Source: Gemmatimonadota bacterium (lineage in GTDB: Bacteria; Latescibacterota; UBA2968). Taken from it: a DNA stretch of 64,000 nt. The DNA lies in contig JAPPAB010000089.1 of NCBI GenBank assembly GCA_026705765.1, positions 1 to 64,000 of the forward strand, written 5' to 3'. The notes under the pieces were generated by a model that worked only from the letters and a program-made list of their open reading frames with translations, was not told where the DNA came from and searched no databases. The position numbers and the translations under genes are program-made. Of this stretch, positions 41,097-50,087 are shown piece after piece. Numbering within the stretch: position 1 is the stretch's first letter; every line of letters starts with the position of its first letter.

Positions 41097-42257
41097 TCAC
41101 ATGGATTCTTCGTAAAGGGCGATTACGTCTTTTATCGTTGTTTTGCGCGGGTTGACCTGAATATTGCCGCTTTTCATCGCGTCTTCGGCCATGATAGAGA
41201 TGCCTTCGGTTTTTGCACCGGCTTCGCCCAATGTGGCGGGAATACCCACGTCGTCAGATAGGTTTTGCACGGCTTCAACGGCGAGAACCGATGCGTCAAC
41301 AGCGCCCAATCCATTGACATCTTCGCCCATGGCGGCGGCAATGTCGGCGAATTTCTCCGGGCAGGCATAGCGATTGTAGGTCATGATGCGGGTGAGCAAG
41401 ATCGAGTTGGCAATGCCGTGTGGCACGCCGTAGTGACCACCGACTGGATGTGACATGGCATGTACGTTTCCCAGGCGAGTTTGTGAGAATGCGAACCCGG
41501 CCATGGTGCTGGCGATGATCATGTTTTGCGTGGCTTCATGGTTGTGGTCGCTGTACGCGGCTTGTCGCAGGTTTTGCGAGATGAGGCGGATGGCGTGCAG
41601 GGCCATGCCTTCGGAGATGGGGTTGGACATGAGCGACACGTAGGATTCAATGGCGTGTGTCAAGGCATCCATTCCGGTCGCTGCGGCTATGGGCAGTGGC
41701 AATGCGACGGCCATATCGGCATCGAGTATGCCCACATCGGGAATGACATGGGGACCTGCGACGGTGCCTTTGAAGTGGTTGTCGTCGGTAATGACGGCAA
41801 AGGGCGTGACTTCGCTGGCTGTGCCATAGGTGGTGGGGATGCACAGGAGAAAGGGGATGGGACCGGGAACGGGTTTTTCGCCGATAAAATAATCGGTGAT
41901 TTTTCCCCCGTGATTGACGAGTACGCCCGAGGTTTTTGCTACGTCCATTGAGGATCCCCCGCCAATGGCGAGCAGGAAATCGCAATTTTCCGACAGGTAT
42001 TGCGCGGCACAATCCTTGACGTTGCGAATGGGAGGGTTGGGTTCAACGCCGTCGTAGATGCTGTAGGCGATGTGCGATTTGTCGAGTATTTCTGTAACAC
42101 GCGCGACAACGCCTGCCTGGACGAGGCCCCTGTCGGTGACGATTTGTGCCTTTTTTACCTGTTTTTCATTTACAATTTGGGGGATGTTGCCAATAGTCTC
42201 TCGCCCCATGATGAGGCGCGTGGGACCGTGATAATCAAATTGATTCTGAAACGCCAC
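41097..42257 (-). CDS. Iron-containing alcohol dehydrogenase
   Basis: 386 residues. The nucleotide-binding GGGSSMDVAK lies near residue 94, followed by PTTYGTASEVTPF. Metal-ligand histidines occur in GMDALTHAIESYVS and in GNVHAMSHPVGGHYGVPHG. Family III enzymes oxidise or reduce alcohols, aldehydes or 2-hydroxy-acid-related substrates with NAD(P). GTG at 42257 is preferred because the AGGAG site is well spaced; a TTG six bases upstream is too close to it. The pairing with the LarA-like gene suggests a hydroxy-acid or diol pathway. Confidence 0.9.
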   Translation of the reverse strand: MAFQNQFDYHGPTRLIMGRETIGNIPQIVNEKQVKKAQIVTDRGLVQAGVVARVTEILDKSHIAYSIYDGVEPNPPIRNVKDCAAQYLSENCDFLLAIGGGSSMDVAKTSGVLVNHGGKITDYFIGEKPVPGPIPFLLCIPTTYGTASEVTPFAVITDDNHFKGTVAGPHVIPDVGILDADMAVALPLPIAAATGMDALTHAIESYVSLMSNPISEGMALHAIRLISQNLRQAAYSDHNHEATQNMIIASTMAGFAFSQTRLGNVHAMSHPVGGHYGVPHGIANSILLTRIMTYNRYACPEKFADIAAAMGEDVNGLGAVDASVLAVEAVQNLSDDVGIPATLGEAGAKTEGISIMAEDAMKSGNIQVNPRKTTIKDVIALYEESM

Positions 42258-42368
42258 GAGCAAACTCCTCTGCGATTTTTATTTTTTCGATAGTAGCTAA
42301 AAAAAGAAAATAGTTTTTGGTGGTATTGTCAATGAGATAAAAACACACGCCAGTGTTGCGGGATTAGC

Positions 42369-45362
42369 TTAGAATGAAGTCCCGAGGCGGACGTAGTAGC
42401 CGACGCCCTCTGGATCGGTGAATCGGTATGCTACGCCGAGGCGGTAGCGGATTGCCGAATAGAGGACGTAATAGTCGATGATAATCTCGGTGCCAGCCGA
42501 GAGGAGTGGGCGCGACTGCGATGTGTTCCAGGTGTTGGCGGCGTCGGCGAAGAATGTCCAGAAGATGCGGTTGTAGTGTATCGGCCACGCCCGCAGGCCG
42601 CGATTCTCTAATGCGAGGGGGGCGCGGTATTCCAGGGATGCGGACCAGGCGTGCCGTCCCGACCGCGTAGATGTCTCGTATCCTCGTGCCGGAAAAATGA
42701 TTGACTCAGTGCCTCCGATGTCGAAGTAGCTGTCGTCGCTGCCCGGTCCCCGAGATGCGCCAGCACTCGCGCGCAGTGCCAGGACGGGTGCTGCGAATTG
42801 GCGACCCGGAAACCAGTGTGGTAGTCGCGCATAGGTCTTGATGGAGCCTCTGATGTCATCTGCCGAGCGGTCGTTTGAGGCGGGCGAGAGGTCGTGGCGT
42901 CGCCTGACGCGAACGGAGAACGATGTGCCGGTCGCCTGTCCCATCTGAAAGGCGGATGATCGCGCATTGGTGGCGGAGAAACGCACCGATAGTTCGCCCA
43001 GGGTATTGCGCGGATCATCGAGTCGAAACCGATGGGTTTTCCGTAACGCGGAGTCCAGTACTTCTCGATCCTCTCGCACGAGTCCGCCAGAGACTGTGAG
43101 TGAGACACTGCTTCGCGCCTTTGGCTTTACCAGCGTCATTGATCCTGAAGCGCGGCGTTCTCGCTCGAGGACGAAAAAGGTTTCGGTTGGGGCATCGGTA
43201 CTCTCCTGGTATAATCTGGCGCCGTCTTCATCCCAGTCCTGCGATAGTGATAATCCGAGCGAGGGGTTCCCCAGCCCGTTGTAGCGGTAAGACAAATCGC
43301 CTGCTGCTCTTTCGTCAGAATACGATCTAACTGGCAGGTAGATGCGGGCACCGATTTCGTATTCGTGCCGGCGCACGAGGTCGATCCCTGAGGTGCGAGC
43401 GCCGATGGATGTGCCGAGTATTTTAGTGCGGCGTATTGCCGTTTCTCCCTTGCGGTGAGCGGGTACTGCGATAGGGTAATTCCATATGGGTTCCCAGTAG
43501 TAGGGCCGCAGGGTCGCAAGCGGCGAGTAGGCGCGTACCGGTCCTTCTGCGCGTCCGCGTGATCTGTTGGCGACCTCGGCGGTGGTGTGTGTCGAGTCCG
43601 CGCGAGGCGCGGGTGGTGCAGCAATGGGTTTGAATGGAATCCGTTCGATCTCCCAGCCATCGACATGGTAAGCCGAGAAGTAGAGCCAGCGGTCCGACGG
43701 ATCGACGCTGGGGTACGCCGCCCCTGTGCGGAGATTGGTCAGCATGACGGGAGGCGAGACTTGCCCGTTATCGACTTTTGCTGCCAGCACGTTTGAGATG
43801 CCGCTGCGGTCGGAAGCCCAGACTAGCCACTGCCCGTTGGCACTCCATGATGGGGCGAAGTCGAGGGCGCGGTCGCGGGTCACTTCGCAGATGAGGTTGC
43901 CGTGTGCATTGAGGAGGACGATGTCGTGGTACCCCTGAGTCCAGCGGGTCGCCGCGATCCATTGGCCATCGGGTGAGATTGCCGGGTACGCCCAGTGGGT
44001 GTCTGGATCGGGGGGGACCAGCATTTCGATGGCACCGCTGTTGAGGTTGACCCGTGCCAGCCCGCTGGTTCCTCCTCCTTCGGCGACTGCAACTGCCCAG
44101 CCTGCGGGACTGACCGATGGGGCGGTTAAGCGGGCGCGAGTTGTTATGCGTCGTACACGATTGACCTGCGTTACGCGGTAGAGGTCTCTAAATCTGCGGT
44201 GGGGACCGGCAAATTCATATTGCGCGAAGACGATGTCCCCATTGGGGGTGAAGGCAAATGTGGTGCTGCCATTGGTCAGGGCTACGGTCGATTCACCACT
44301 GCCATCTAATCTGGTTGATACCAGTTTGGCATCTGACCGTCCATCTGATCGGATGTAGTACAGTGTTTTGCCATCGGGCGATACTTTTGGGTGGTATGCA
44401 TAGCGAGCACCGGGGGTTATTGCCTGTGGCTCGGTGATTGCACCGAATCTGGCGAGGCGGGTGTCCAGTTCCGCCGCAGCTGCCCGCTGTGTATCTGCCC
44501 ACGCTTTCCACTCATTCGTCAAGGTGGCGCCAAAGGCGCTGCGACCTGCGGCATCGAGGCGGTAGGGGATCCACTGGTTTTCCACTGCTTCGACGAAGGC
44601 TATCATGCGATCGCGCCCGTATTTTTGTATCAGGTGTTCGAAGAAGAGCGATCCGTAAGCATAAGCGCGCGTGCCACCCGGCCATTGAGGCGAGTTGCCA
44701 CCCGCCTGACCGATGGACTCGAACCGCCCTTCGAGAGCTGCTGTTCGCAGTACCATTTTGTGGAATGTTCCAAGAGTGCGTCCGGTGCCAGTCAGGGCGG
44801 ATTCGTACCAGACGGCGATTCCTTCGCGTACCCACCGAGGGGTAGCGCGTGCGGGGATTGTAAAAGCCGGGACTGGCAGGCGTTCGATTGGAGAAAATGA
44901 GATGTAGGGGGACGGTACGCGTCCAAATGGTTTGTGCAACAAGCTATAGCGGCCCGGGCGGTCAATGTGGAAGATGTGCGTCAGTTCGTGTACGATGACG
45001 TTTTCCAGCCGATCGTTGTAATAAGCACGTCCGAAAGAGTCAATCGGTGGGCGGGCGTAGATGGTGATTCGGTTTGAGGGACGCACACTCGCGTAGCCAT
45101 TCGAGACGTCGATGTGATCGGTTAGTACAAGATCGATTATTCCGCGTGGTGCGTCGATGAACTGTTCAGATAGCCGGGCGTGCGCCCATTCTGCACGCTC
45201 CGCTGCCCTGCGTCCCAGGTCTTCGAGGTACGCGGGAAAAGTGACGCGGAAATGTTCTGTATCGAGCGTGCGCCACGATTCGTCCGGTGCAATGCGTTGC
45301 GCCGATGCCGGTACCGTGCATAAGGCGATGATAGTGAGTACAATTTTTATTTTTGCACCCAT
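42369..45362 (-). CDS. Exported gluzincin/beta-propeller/outer-membrane barrel protein
   Basis: 997 residues with a signal peptide ending PASAQ. The N-terminal third is a gluzincin-type peptidase domain, with HELTH at 125-129 and a third-ligand Glu180 in WVREGIAVWYES. The middle (~320-600) contains TolB/WD40-like propeller repeats (KVSPDGKTLYYIRSDG, AISPDGQWIAATRW, SWSANGQWLVWASDRSG). The last third is a strand-rich barrel resembling a surface-antigen/BamA domain. It is probably an outer-membrane-anchored protease with an external propeller. It starts 21 bases after the DUF6785 stop. ATG at 45362 is preferred over TTG at 45368. Confidence 0.8.
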   Translation of the reverse strand: MGAKIKIVLTIIALCTVPASAQRIAPDESWRTLDTEHFRVTFPAYLEDLGRRAAERAEWAHARLSEQFIDAPRGIIDLVLTDHIDVSNGYASVRPSNRITIYARPPIDSFGRAYYNDRLENVIVHELTHIFHIDRPGRYSLLHKPFGRVPSPYISFSPIERLPVPAFTIPARATPRWVREGIAVWYESALTGTGRTLGTFHKMVLRTAALEGRFESIGQAGGNSPQWPGGTRAYAYGSLFFEHLIQKYGRDRMIAFVEAVENQWIPYRLDAAGRSAFGATLTNEWKAWADTQRAAAAELDTRLARFGAITEPQAITPGARYAYHPKVSPDGKTLYYIRSDGRSDAKLVSTRLDGSGESTVALTNGSTTFAFTPNGDIVFAQYEFAGPHRRFRDLYRVTQVNRVRRITTRARLTAPSVSPAGWAVAVAEGGGTSGLARVNLNSGAIEMLVPPDPDTHWAYPAISPDGQWIAATRWTQGYHDIVLLNAHGNLICEVTRDRALDFAPSWSANGQWLVWASDRSGISNVLAAKVDNGQVSPPVMLTNLRTGAAYPSVDPSDRWLYFSAYHVDGWEIERIPFKPIAAPPAPRADSTHTTAEVANRSRGRAEGPVRAYSPLATLRPYYWEPIWNYPIAVPAHRKGETAIRRTKILGTSIGARTSGIDLVRRHEYEIGARIYLPVRSYSDERAAGDLSYRYNGLGNPSLGLSLSQDWDEDGARLYQESTDAPTETFFVLERERRASGSMTLVKPKARSSVSLTVSGGLVREDREVLDSALRKTHRFRLDDPRNTLGELSVRFSATNARSSAFQMGQATGTSFSVRVRRRHDLSPASNDRSADDIRGSIKTYARLPHWFPGRQFAAPVLALRASAGASRGPGSDDSYFDIGGTESIIFPARGYETSTRSGRHAWSASLEYRAPLALENRGLRAWPIHYNRIFWTFFADAANTWNTSQSRPLLSAGTEIIIDYYVLYSAIRYRLGVAYRFTDPEGVGYYVRLGTSF

Positions 45363-45383
45363 CCTCAATTTCTCGTTTGAATA

Positions 45384-47372
45384 TTAAAAATTGTGGAAGC
45401 CGTGTCCCGAGCCGGGGAACCAGATGAGGTCTATGACCATTCCGACGCCAATGCCGGTGCAATAGCCTATTACTGTGCCGTAGAAGAAGGGTTTTGCGCG
45501 TTCGTAGAGGCGGGGACCGCCAAAATGAACGATGAGGAGTTTGGCTGCCCAGACCATGAGTATGCTCAGGGCGTAATAGCGCGGTCCTGTTGTGTATTGA
45601 AATGCGAGGCCGAGGGGATGTAGTGGCCAGCGGGGGAACCACGTGCGCAGGCCAGCCAATAATGCGGCTATTCCCGCGCCCAGGAGCCAGATGCCGAGTT
45701 TTTGGGGATCGAAAGATGTTTTTTCGGTTTCGCCCAATGCGCGCCCAATTCCGCCAAAAATTCCCAGGGGTCCTTCCCAGAGTGTCCAGGAACGCAGGAA
45801 GAGCGCGGAGTCGCGATAACAATAGTAGATGATGGTGGCGGCACAGACAAAGAAGCCCATGGTGAAGGCGAGAAAGACGACGCCACTTGTCCAGTTTTTG
45901 CCGCGTTCTGCAGGTACATCGTCCATGGCTTTGAAGTGGTGGGGCAATACCTGCATGGTTTGTATGCGTCCGCCGCCGTAGAATACGCCGCTGTTGACGA
46001 GGTGCATTGCGGTCATTTCGCGGGTCGATAGGGTGGCTGTGCCGAGGATTGCGTTGACAAAGCCCGATCCTTTGATCCACACGGGGAATAGATACCCAAA
46101 TCCGCTGGCGGCAATGAATTTGGAGGTCGCAAAATACGCGATGAACATCATTAGTAGATGGACAATTGCGAGAGAGAACGACATGCCCAGGGATATGAAG
46201 AAGCTGCAGAGGTACAACACGGAAATGATCAGGCCGATAACGGCGAAGCGGTAGGAGATGGGTCCATCGCCGCGGTTGCCTTTTAAGGCGGTTTTCGCCA
46301 CATGTATCAGGTGTCGTCGCGCGATCCATACAGACCATACGACGAGCACGGTCATCGCGCCGTGGCTTTCGAGGTTGACGATTTCTCCGCCTTTGGCAAC
46401 TTGTCCTTCTAACCCGACTGTGAAACCGGTGCGGTTGATGACGCCCATTTTGACTACGGCGAAGAGGCCAAAGAACCAGAAGCTGAACAGAAGATCCAGG
46501 CTACACAAATATCCGAGGCCAATGACCAGGGGCAAGACGCGCAAATAGACGGGGGGGAAGCTCTGTGCTACAGTCATGGATTTGGTGTTGATGCTGTCGA
46601 AGAGCGTGATGCGGGGGACGTTGGGAAACCAGAAGTTGATGATGTTCCACCCAATGATGCCCGCGGTCCAGGCAAAGCCGGCCCAGAAGACGGGGTCGCG
46701 GAAAATTTTGGGCAGTGCGCGGCCTTCGCCAAAGCCCTCCATGAGGTCCATGGGGAAGTTGACGAGTGGATAGGTCAAGCGCTCGGCATCTGCCCATTGG
46801 CGATGAAAAATGGCGATGACAAAAAATCCGGCGGCCATGAAGGCCAGTACGCCAGAGAACCACCATAAGACGGATGGTATCCAACCCGTCCAGGGGACAA
46901 CTTCGCCCGTGTGCAGGCCGAAGTAGAAGCGGTCCATGATCCAGGGCGTGGGTTCGGGAAATGCCCAGTGGGGCAGTTCATCTAAGAACAATTCTGCCCA
47001 GCGATTTTCCGGCGATGCAAAAAAGTAAGGTGCGGGCAATGCGCCGATAAAATATCCCATCCAGCCGACGCCGGGCATCATGCCCACAATCCACATGGTG
47101 GCAAAGATGACCATCATTTCGTGACGCGAGAGCACAGATTGAGGCGCGATCCGGGCGATGATCATGTTGATCACGACCCAGAGGAGAAATCCCAGGATGA
47201 GGGCGACGGGAAAACTGGATTTGACCATTGATCCCGCATGGAGTACGATTTCGAGGACATTTTGAGAATAGGCCATCAGGCCAGCGGTGAGCAGGCCGAG
47301 GAGGATGGATCGCCCGGTAATACGCGGCGATTCGGTCGGTTGAATTTGGGGATCGGGTTGCGATATAGCCAT
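45384..47372 (-). CDS. DUF6785/DUF6784-type polytopic membrane protein
   Basis: 662 residues with about 14 hydrophobic segments. Recognisable stretches include LSRHEMMVIFATMWIVGMMPGVGWMGYFIG and a long loop with PHWAFPEPTPWIMDRFYFGL. The family is common in Planctomycetes-, Verrucomicrobia- and Latescibacteria-like genomes near sugar-degradation genes and looks transporter-like, but no substrate is known. ATG at 47372 has GGAG upstream, and the TTGACA promoter at 47401-47429 rules out the longer frame. Confidence 0.7.
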   Translation of the reverse strand: MAISQPDPQIQPTESPRITGRSILLGLLTAGLMAYSQNVLEIVLHAGSMVKSSFPVALILGFLLWVVINMIIARIAPQSVLSRHEMMVIFATMWIVGMMPGVGWMGYFIGALPAPYFFASPENRWAELFLDELPHWAFPEPTPWIMDRFYFGLHTGEVVPWTGWIPSVLWWFSGVLAFMAAGFFVIAIFHRQWADAERLTYPLVNFPMDLMEGFGEGRALPKIFRDPVFWAGFAWTAGIIGWNIINFWFPNVPRITLFDSINTKSMTVAQSFPPVYLRVLPLVIGLGYLCSLDLLFSFWFFGLFAVVKMGVINRTGFTVGLEGQVAKGGEIVNLESHGAMTVLVVWSVWIARRHLIHVAKTALKGNRGDGPISYRFAVIGLIISVLYLCSFFISLGMSFSLAIVHLLMMFIAYFATSKFIAASGFGYLFPVWIKGSGFVNAILGTATLSTREMTAMHLVNSGVFYGGGRIQTMQVLPHHFKAMDDVPAERGKNWTSGVVFLAFTMGFFVCAATIIYYCYRDSALFLRSWTLWEGPLGIFGGIGRALGETEKTSFDPQKLGIWLLGAGIAALLAGLRTWFPRWPLHPLGLAFQYTTGPRYYALSILMVWAAKLLIVHFGGPRLYERAKPFFYGTVIGYCTGIGVGMVIDLIWFPGSGHGFHNF

Positions 47373-47400
47373 TTTGTACTCCGTGTTTAGAATGCGCGTT

Positions 47401-47429
47401 AATATACGATGCCCGAATAGAGGTGTCAA
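47401..47429 (-). promoter_or_regulatory. Putative promoter of the DUF6785/gluzincin genes
   Basis: TTGACA (47424-47429), 17-base spacer, TATATT (47401-47406) on the minus strand. The leader is about 22 bases. Confidence 0.65.
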
Positions 47430-47495
47430 ACGCATGGGGTTGTGTTTGTGATTTTGTGATATTGGGGTTATTATGGAAGGGACTGGAGGGCGGGG

Positions 47496-47524
47496 ACTTC
47501 ACACTTCACACTTCATACTTTCTT
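47496..47524 (+). repeat. Seven-base tandem repeats (CTTCACA/CTTCATA) abutting a start codon
   Basis: From 47497 the units are CTTCACA, CTTCACA, CTTCATA, CTTTCTTA, and the last A is the first base of ATG 47525. A GGAGGG at 47485-47490 is pushed 34 bases from the start by the array. Confidence 0.75.
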
Positions 47525-47779
47525 ATGGCACGCAAAGATATTCGAACCATTTCAATTTTTTGTGCGAAATGTAGAACCCTGCTGTACAAATACCGCAAGG
47601 GTGGGCGAGGCGGATTGGTGAAGTGCATGGTGGAGCGGATTGCCGAAGACCATACCCGGGGGGATATGAAATGCCCGAAATGCAGACAGGCGTTTGCGAG
47701 GTTCAGGATGTATGGAGGACAGGCCGCGCACAAGATTATACAGGGAAAGGTTTTTACGAAGGGTATGGCGAGGCGGTAG
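47525..47779 (+). CDS. Small zinc-ribbon protein
   Basis: 84 residues with two CxxC pairs (FCAKCRTLLYKY near residue 10, MKCPKCRQAF near residue 50), a likely zinc ribbon. The rest is basic, with a C-terminal GKVFTKGMARR, so nucleic-acid binding is possible. The gene lies just upstream of the CE15 esterase gene (24-base gap), probably co-transcribed. No family name is supported. The start codon directly follows a heptamer array. Confidence 0.65.
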   Translation: MARKDIRTISIFCAKCRTLLYKYRKGGRGGLVKCMVERIAEDHTRGDMKCPKCRQAFARFRMYGGQAAHKIIQGKVFTKGMARR

Positions 47780-47803
47780 AGTTAAAAAAGGAGCGAAAAC
47801 ACG

Positions 47804-48997
47804 ATGGCTAAATTTGTCGCGAATTACGATGAAGACAAGGTGCCCGATTACACATTGCCCGATCCGTTGATTTTTGGAGATGGAACAAAGGTCGAAGATG
47901 CTGCTTTGTGGGAAAGACGGCGGGCAGAGATTTTGTCTTTGTTTGAAACGCAGGTGTATGGCAAGATGCCGGGTGCTACGGCGGACATGCATTTTGAGAC
48001 GCGGTTTGTGAATGGGGATGCGTTGGACGGGATTTGTAAGGAAGTTCGCATTTATTTTTCTAAAGATGCGGAGCCGCGAATGGATATTTTAATTTTTTTG
48101 CCAAAATACGCTGATGGACCTTTGCCGTTGTTTGTGGGATTGAATTTTGGGGGTAATCACACTGTTCATACCGATCCCCAAATTACATTGTCCGAGCGGT
48201 GGATGCGTCCGAAAACGGAGGGGGTTTTGGATCATCGGGCGACGGAAGCAGCGCGCGGTACGGCTGCAAACAGGTGGCCTGTGGGGAGGATTTTGGCAAG
48301 GGGTTACGGTCTGGCTACGATTTATTGCGGCGATCTGGACCCGGATTATGATGATGGGTTTCAAAATGGCGTGCATCCGCTTTTTGACAGGCGAAATACT
48401 GGCGATGACTGGGGGGCTATTGGCGCGTGGGCGTGGGGATTGATGAGGGCGATGGATTATTTTGAGAGCGATGAGGCGATTGATCACGCTCGGGTTGCCG
48501 TGATGGGGCATTCGCGATTGGGCAAGACGGCGTTGTGGGCTGGCGCACAAGACGAGCGGTTTGCCCTTGTGATTTCAAATAATTCGGGTTGTGGAGGCGC
48601 AGCGCTTTCCCGCCGTCGATATGGCGAAACAGTGGGGCGGATTAATACCAGTTTTCCACACTGGTTTTGCGATAATTTTAAGCGGTATAATGAGCGCGAG
48701 GACGATTTGCCCATTGACCAGCATTTGCTCATTGCTCTGATGGCGCCTCGCCCGGTTTATGTTGCCAGTGCAGAAGAAGATAATTGGGCGGATCCAAAGG
48801 GGGAGTTTTTGGGTGCGAAACACGCGGATGCGGTTTATCGTTTGTTGGGAACAGATGGCCTGGTTGCTGAAAATATGCCGCGTGTTCACGAGCCGATTAT
48901 GAGTCGCATTGGGTATCATATTCGCGCAGGTGGACACGCAGTGACGGATTACGATTGGGATCGGTATATGGGTTTTGCCGATAAACACTGGCAGTGA
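47804..48997 (+). CDS. CE15-like glucuronoyl esterase
   Basis: 397-residue alpha/beta hydrolase. The nucleophile Ser lies in [13 protein letters not shown] near residue 237 (CE15 motif GxSRxG), ENNxG-like [13 protein letters not shown] follows, and the catalytic His is in [10 protein letters not shown] near the C-terminus. CE15 enzymes cleave esters between glucuronate side chains and lignin or other alcohols. No signal peptide is evident, so it may act inside the cell on imported fragments. AAAGGAG precedes ATG 47804. The mannonate dehydratase gene follows after 34 bases, linking the pair to glucuronate breakdown. Confidence 0.85.
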   Translation: MAKFVANYDEDKVPDYTLPDPLIFGDGTKVEDAALWERRRAEILSLFETQVYGKMPGATADMHFETRFVNGDALDGICKEVRIYFSKDAEPRMDILIFLPKYADGPLPLFVGLNFGGNHTVHTDPQITLSERWMRPKTEGVLDHRATEAARGTAANRWPVGRILARGYGLATIYCGDLDPDYDDGFQNGVHPLFDRRNTGDDWGAIGAWAWGLMRAMDYFESDEAIDHARVAVMGHSRLGKTALWAGAQDERFALVISNNSGCGGAALSRRRYGETVGRINTSFPHWFCDNFKRYNEREDDLPIDQHLLIALMAPRPVYVASAEEDNWADPKGEFLGAKHADAVYRLLGTDGLVAENMPRVHEPIMSRIGYHIRAGGHAVTDYDWDRYMGFADKHWQ

Positions 48998-49031
48998 AGT
49001 TCGACGCGTGGTTGAACAGAAAGGAATAGTT

Positions 49032-50084
49032 ATGGCAACTCAAGCAGAACGATCTTACGCGCTTAAAGCTGTGCCGGGATTTTATTCGTCGTATTCGGGT
49101 ATTCAGATTGCGGCGCAGACGTCAGATAGTGCGAGCGATGAAGATTTGCAATTTATGCAGCAACTCGGCGTGGAATGGATGATGGTCGGCGTTGACGACC
49201 AGGAGAACCAGAATGCCGATTATTACAGGGCGTTGAAAGACAGGTTTGCAAAATACGGTTTGCAGATTTATCGCATTGCCAATCGCAGTGTACACAATAT
49301 GCCCGAAGTGACCCTGAATTTGCCGGGGCGCGATGAGAAGGTCGAGGAATTTATCACTTTTATTCGCAATCTGGGCGAGGCGGGTATTCCGTACAATACG
49401 TATGCACATATGGGTAATGGGATTTGGAGTTCGGGGCGCACAACGCGGCGCGGGGGCATGGATGCGCGGACGCTCGATATCGAGAATGCCACAGGGCACT
49501 GGGACGGTCAGATTTTTGAAGGTAAATTGACCCATGGGCGGGTATATAGCGAGGATGAGCTTTGGGAGAATTACGAATATATGATTCGCAAGGTCGCGCC
49601 TGTTGCCGAAGAATCAGGCGTTTATATCGGTATTCATCCCGATGATCCCCCCGTGTATCCTCTGGGCGGGATTCCGCGCTGTATGTTTGGCAATTTTAAG
49701 GGGTACAAGCAGGCGATGGATATTGCAGATAGTCCAAATATTGGGGTTTGTTTGTGCGTGGGGTGCTGGCTTGAAGGGGGTAAAGAAGGCATGGGCGTGG
49801 ATGTGATTGAGGCTATTCACTATTTTGCCAGCCGCAAGAAGTTGTTTAAGGTGCATTTTCGCAATGTTTCAAATCCGATGCCAGAGCCGTGGGCAGAGAC
49901 TTTAATAGATGATGGATACCAGGATATGCATGCGGTGATGAAAGCTCTGCGGGAGGTGGCGTTTGACGGGGCGATTATTCCGGATCATATCCCGCAGATT
50001 CTGGGAGGCCATCGCGCGGGGGTGGCGTATTCGATTGCCTATATGCGCGCGCTGGTTCAGGCGGTGAATAACGAAGTGGGTTAG
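49032..50084 (+). CDS. uxuA: Mannonate dehydratase-like TIM-barrel enzyme
   Basis: 350 residues. The HPDDPPVYPLGGIPRCMF motif and the downstream KLFKVHFRNVSNP and IPDHIPQILG segments match UxuA, which dehydrates D-mannonate to 2-keto-3-deoxygluconate in glucuronate use. AAGGAA precedes ATG 49032. It is downstream of the CE15 esterase. Related xylose-isomerase-like enzymes share parts of this fold, but the HPDDPP signature favours UxuA. Confidence 0.85.
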   Translation: MATQAERSYALKAVPGFYSSYSGIQIAAQTSDSASDEDLQFMQQLGVEWMMVGVDDQENQNADYYRALKDRFAKYGLQIYRIANRSVHNMPEVTLNLPGRDEKVEEFITFIRNLGEAGIPYNTYAHMGNGIWSSGRTTRRGGMDARTLDIENATGHWDGQIFEGKLTHGRVYSEDELWENYEYMIRKVAPVAEESGVYIGIHPDDPPVYPLGGIPRCMFGNFKGYKQAMDIADSPNIGVCLCVGCWLEGGKEGMGVDVIEAIHYFASRKKLFKVHFRNVSNPMPEPWAETLIDDGYQDMHAVMKALREVAFDGAIIPDHIPQILGGHRAGVAYSIAYMRALVQAVNNEVG

Positions 50085-50087
50085 GGG

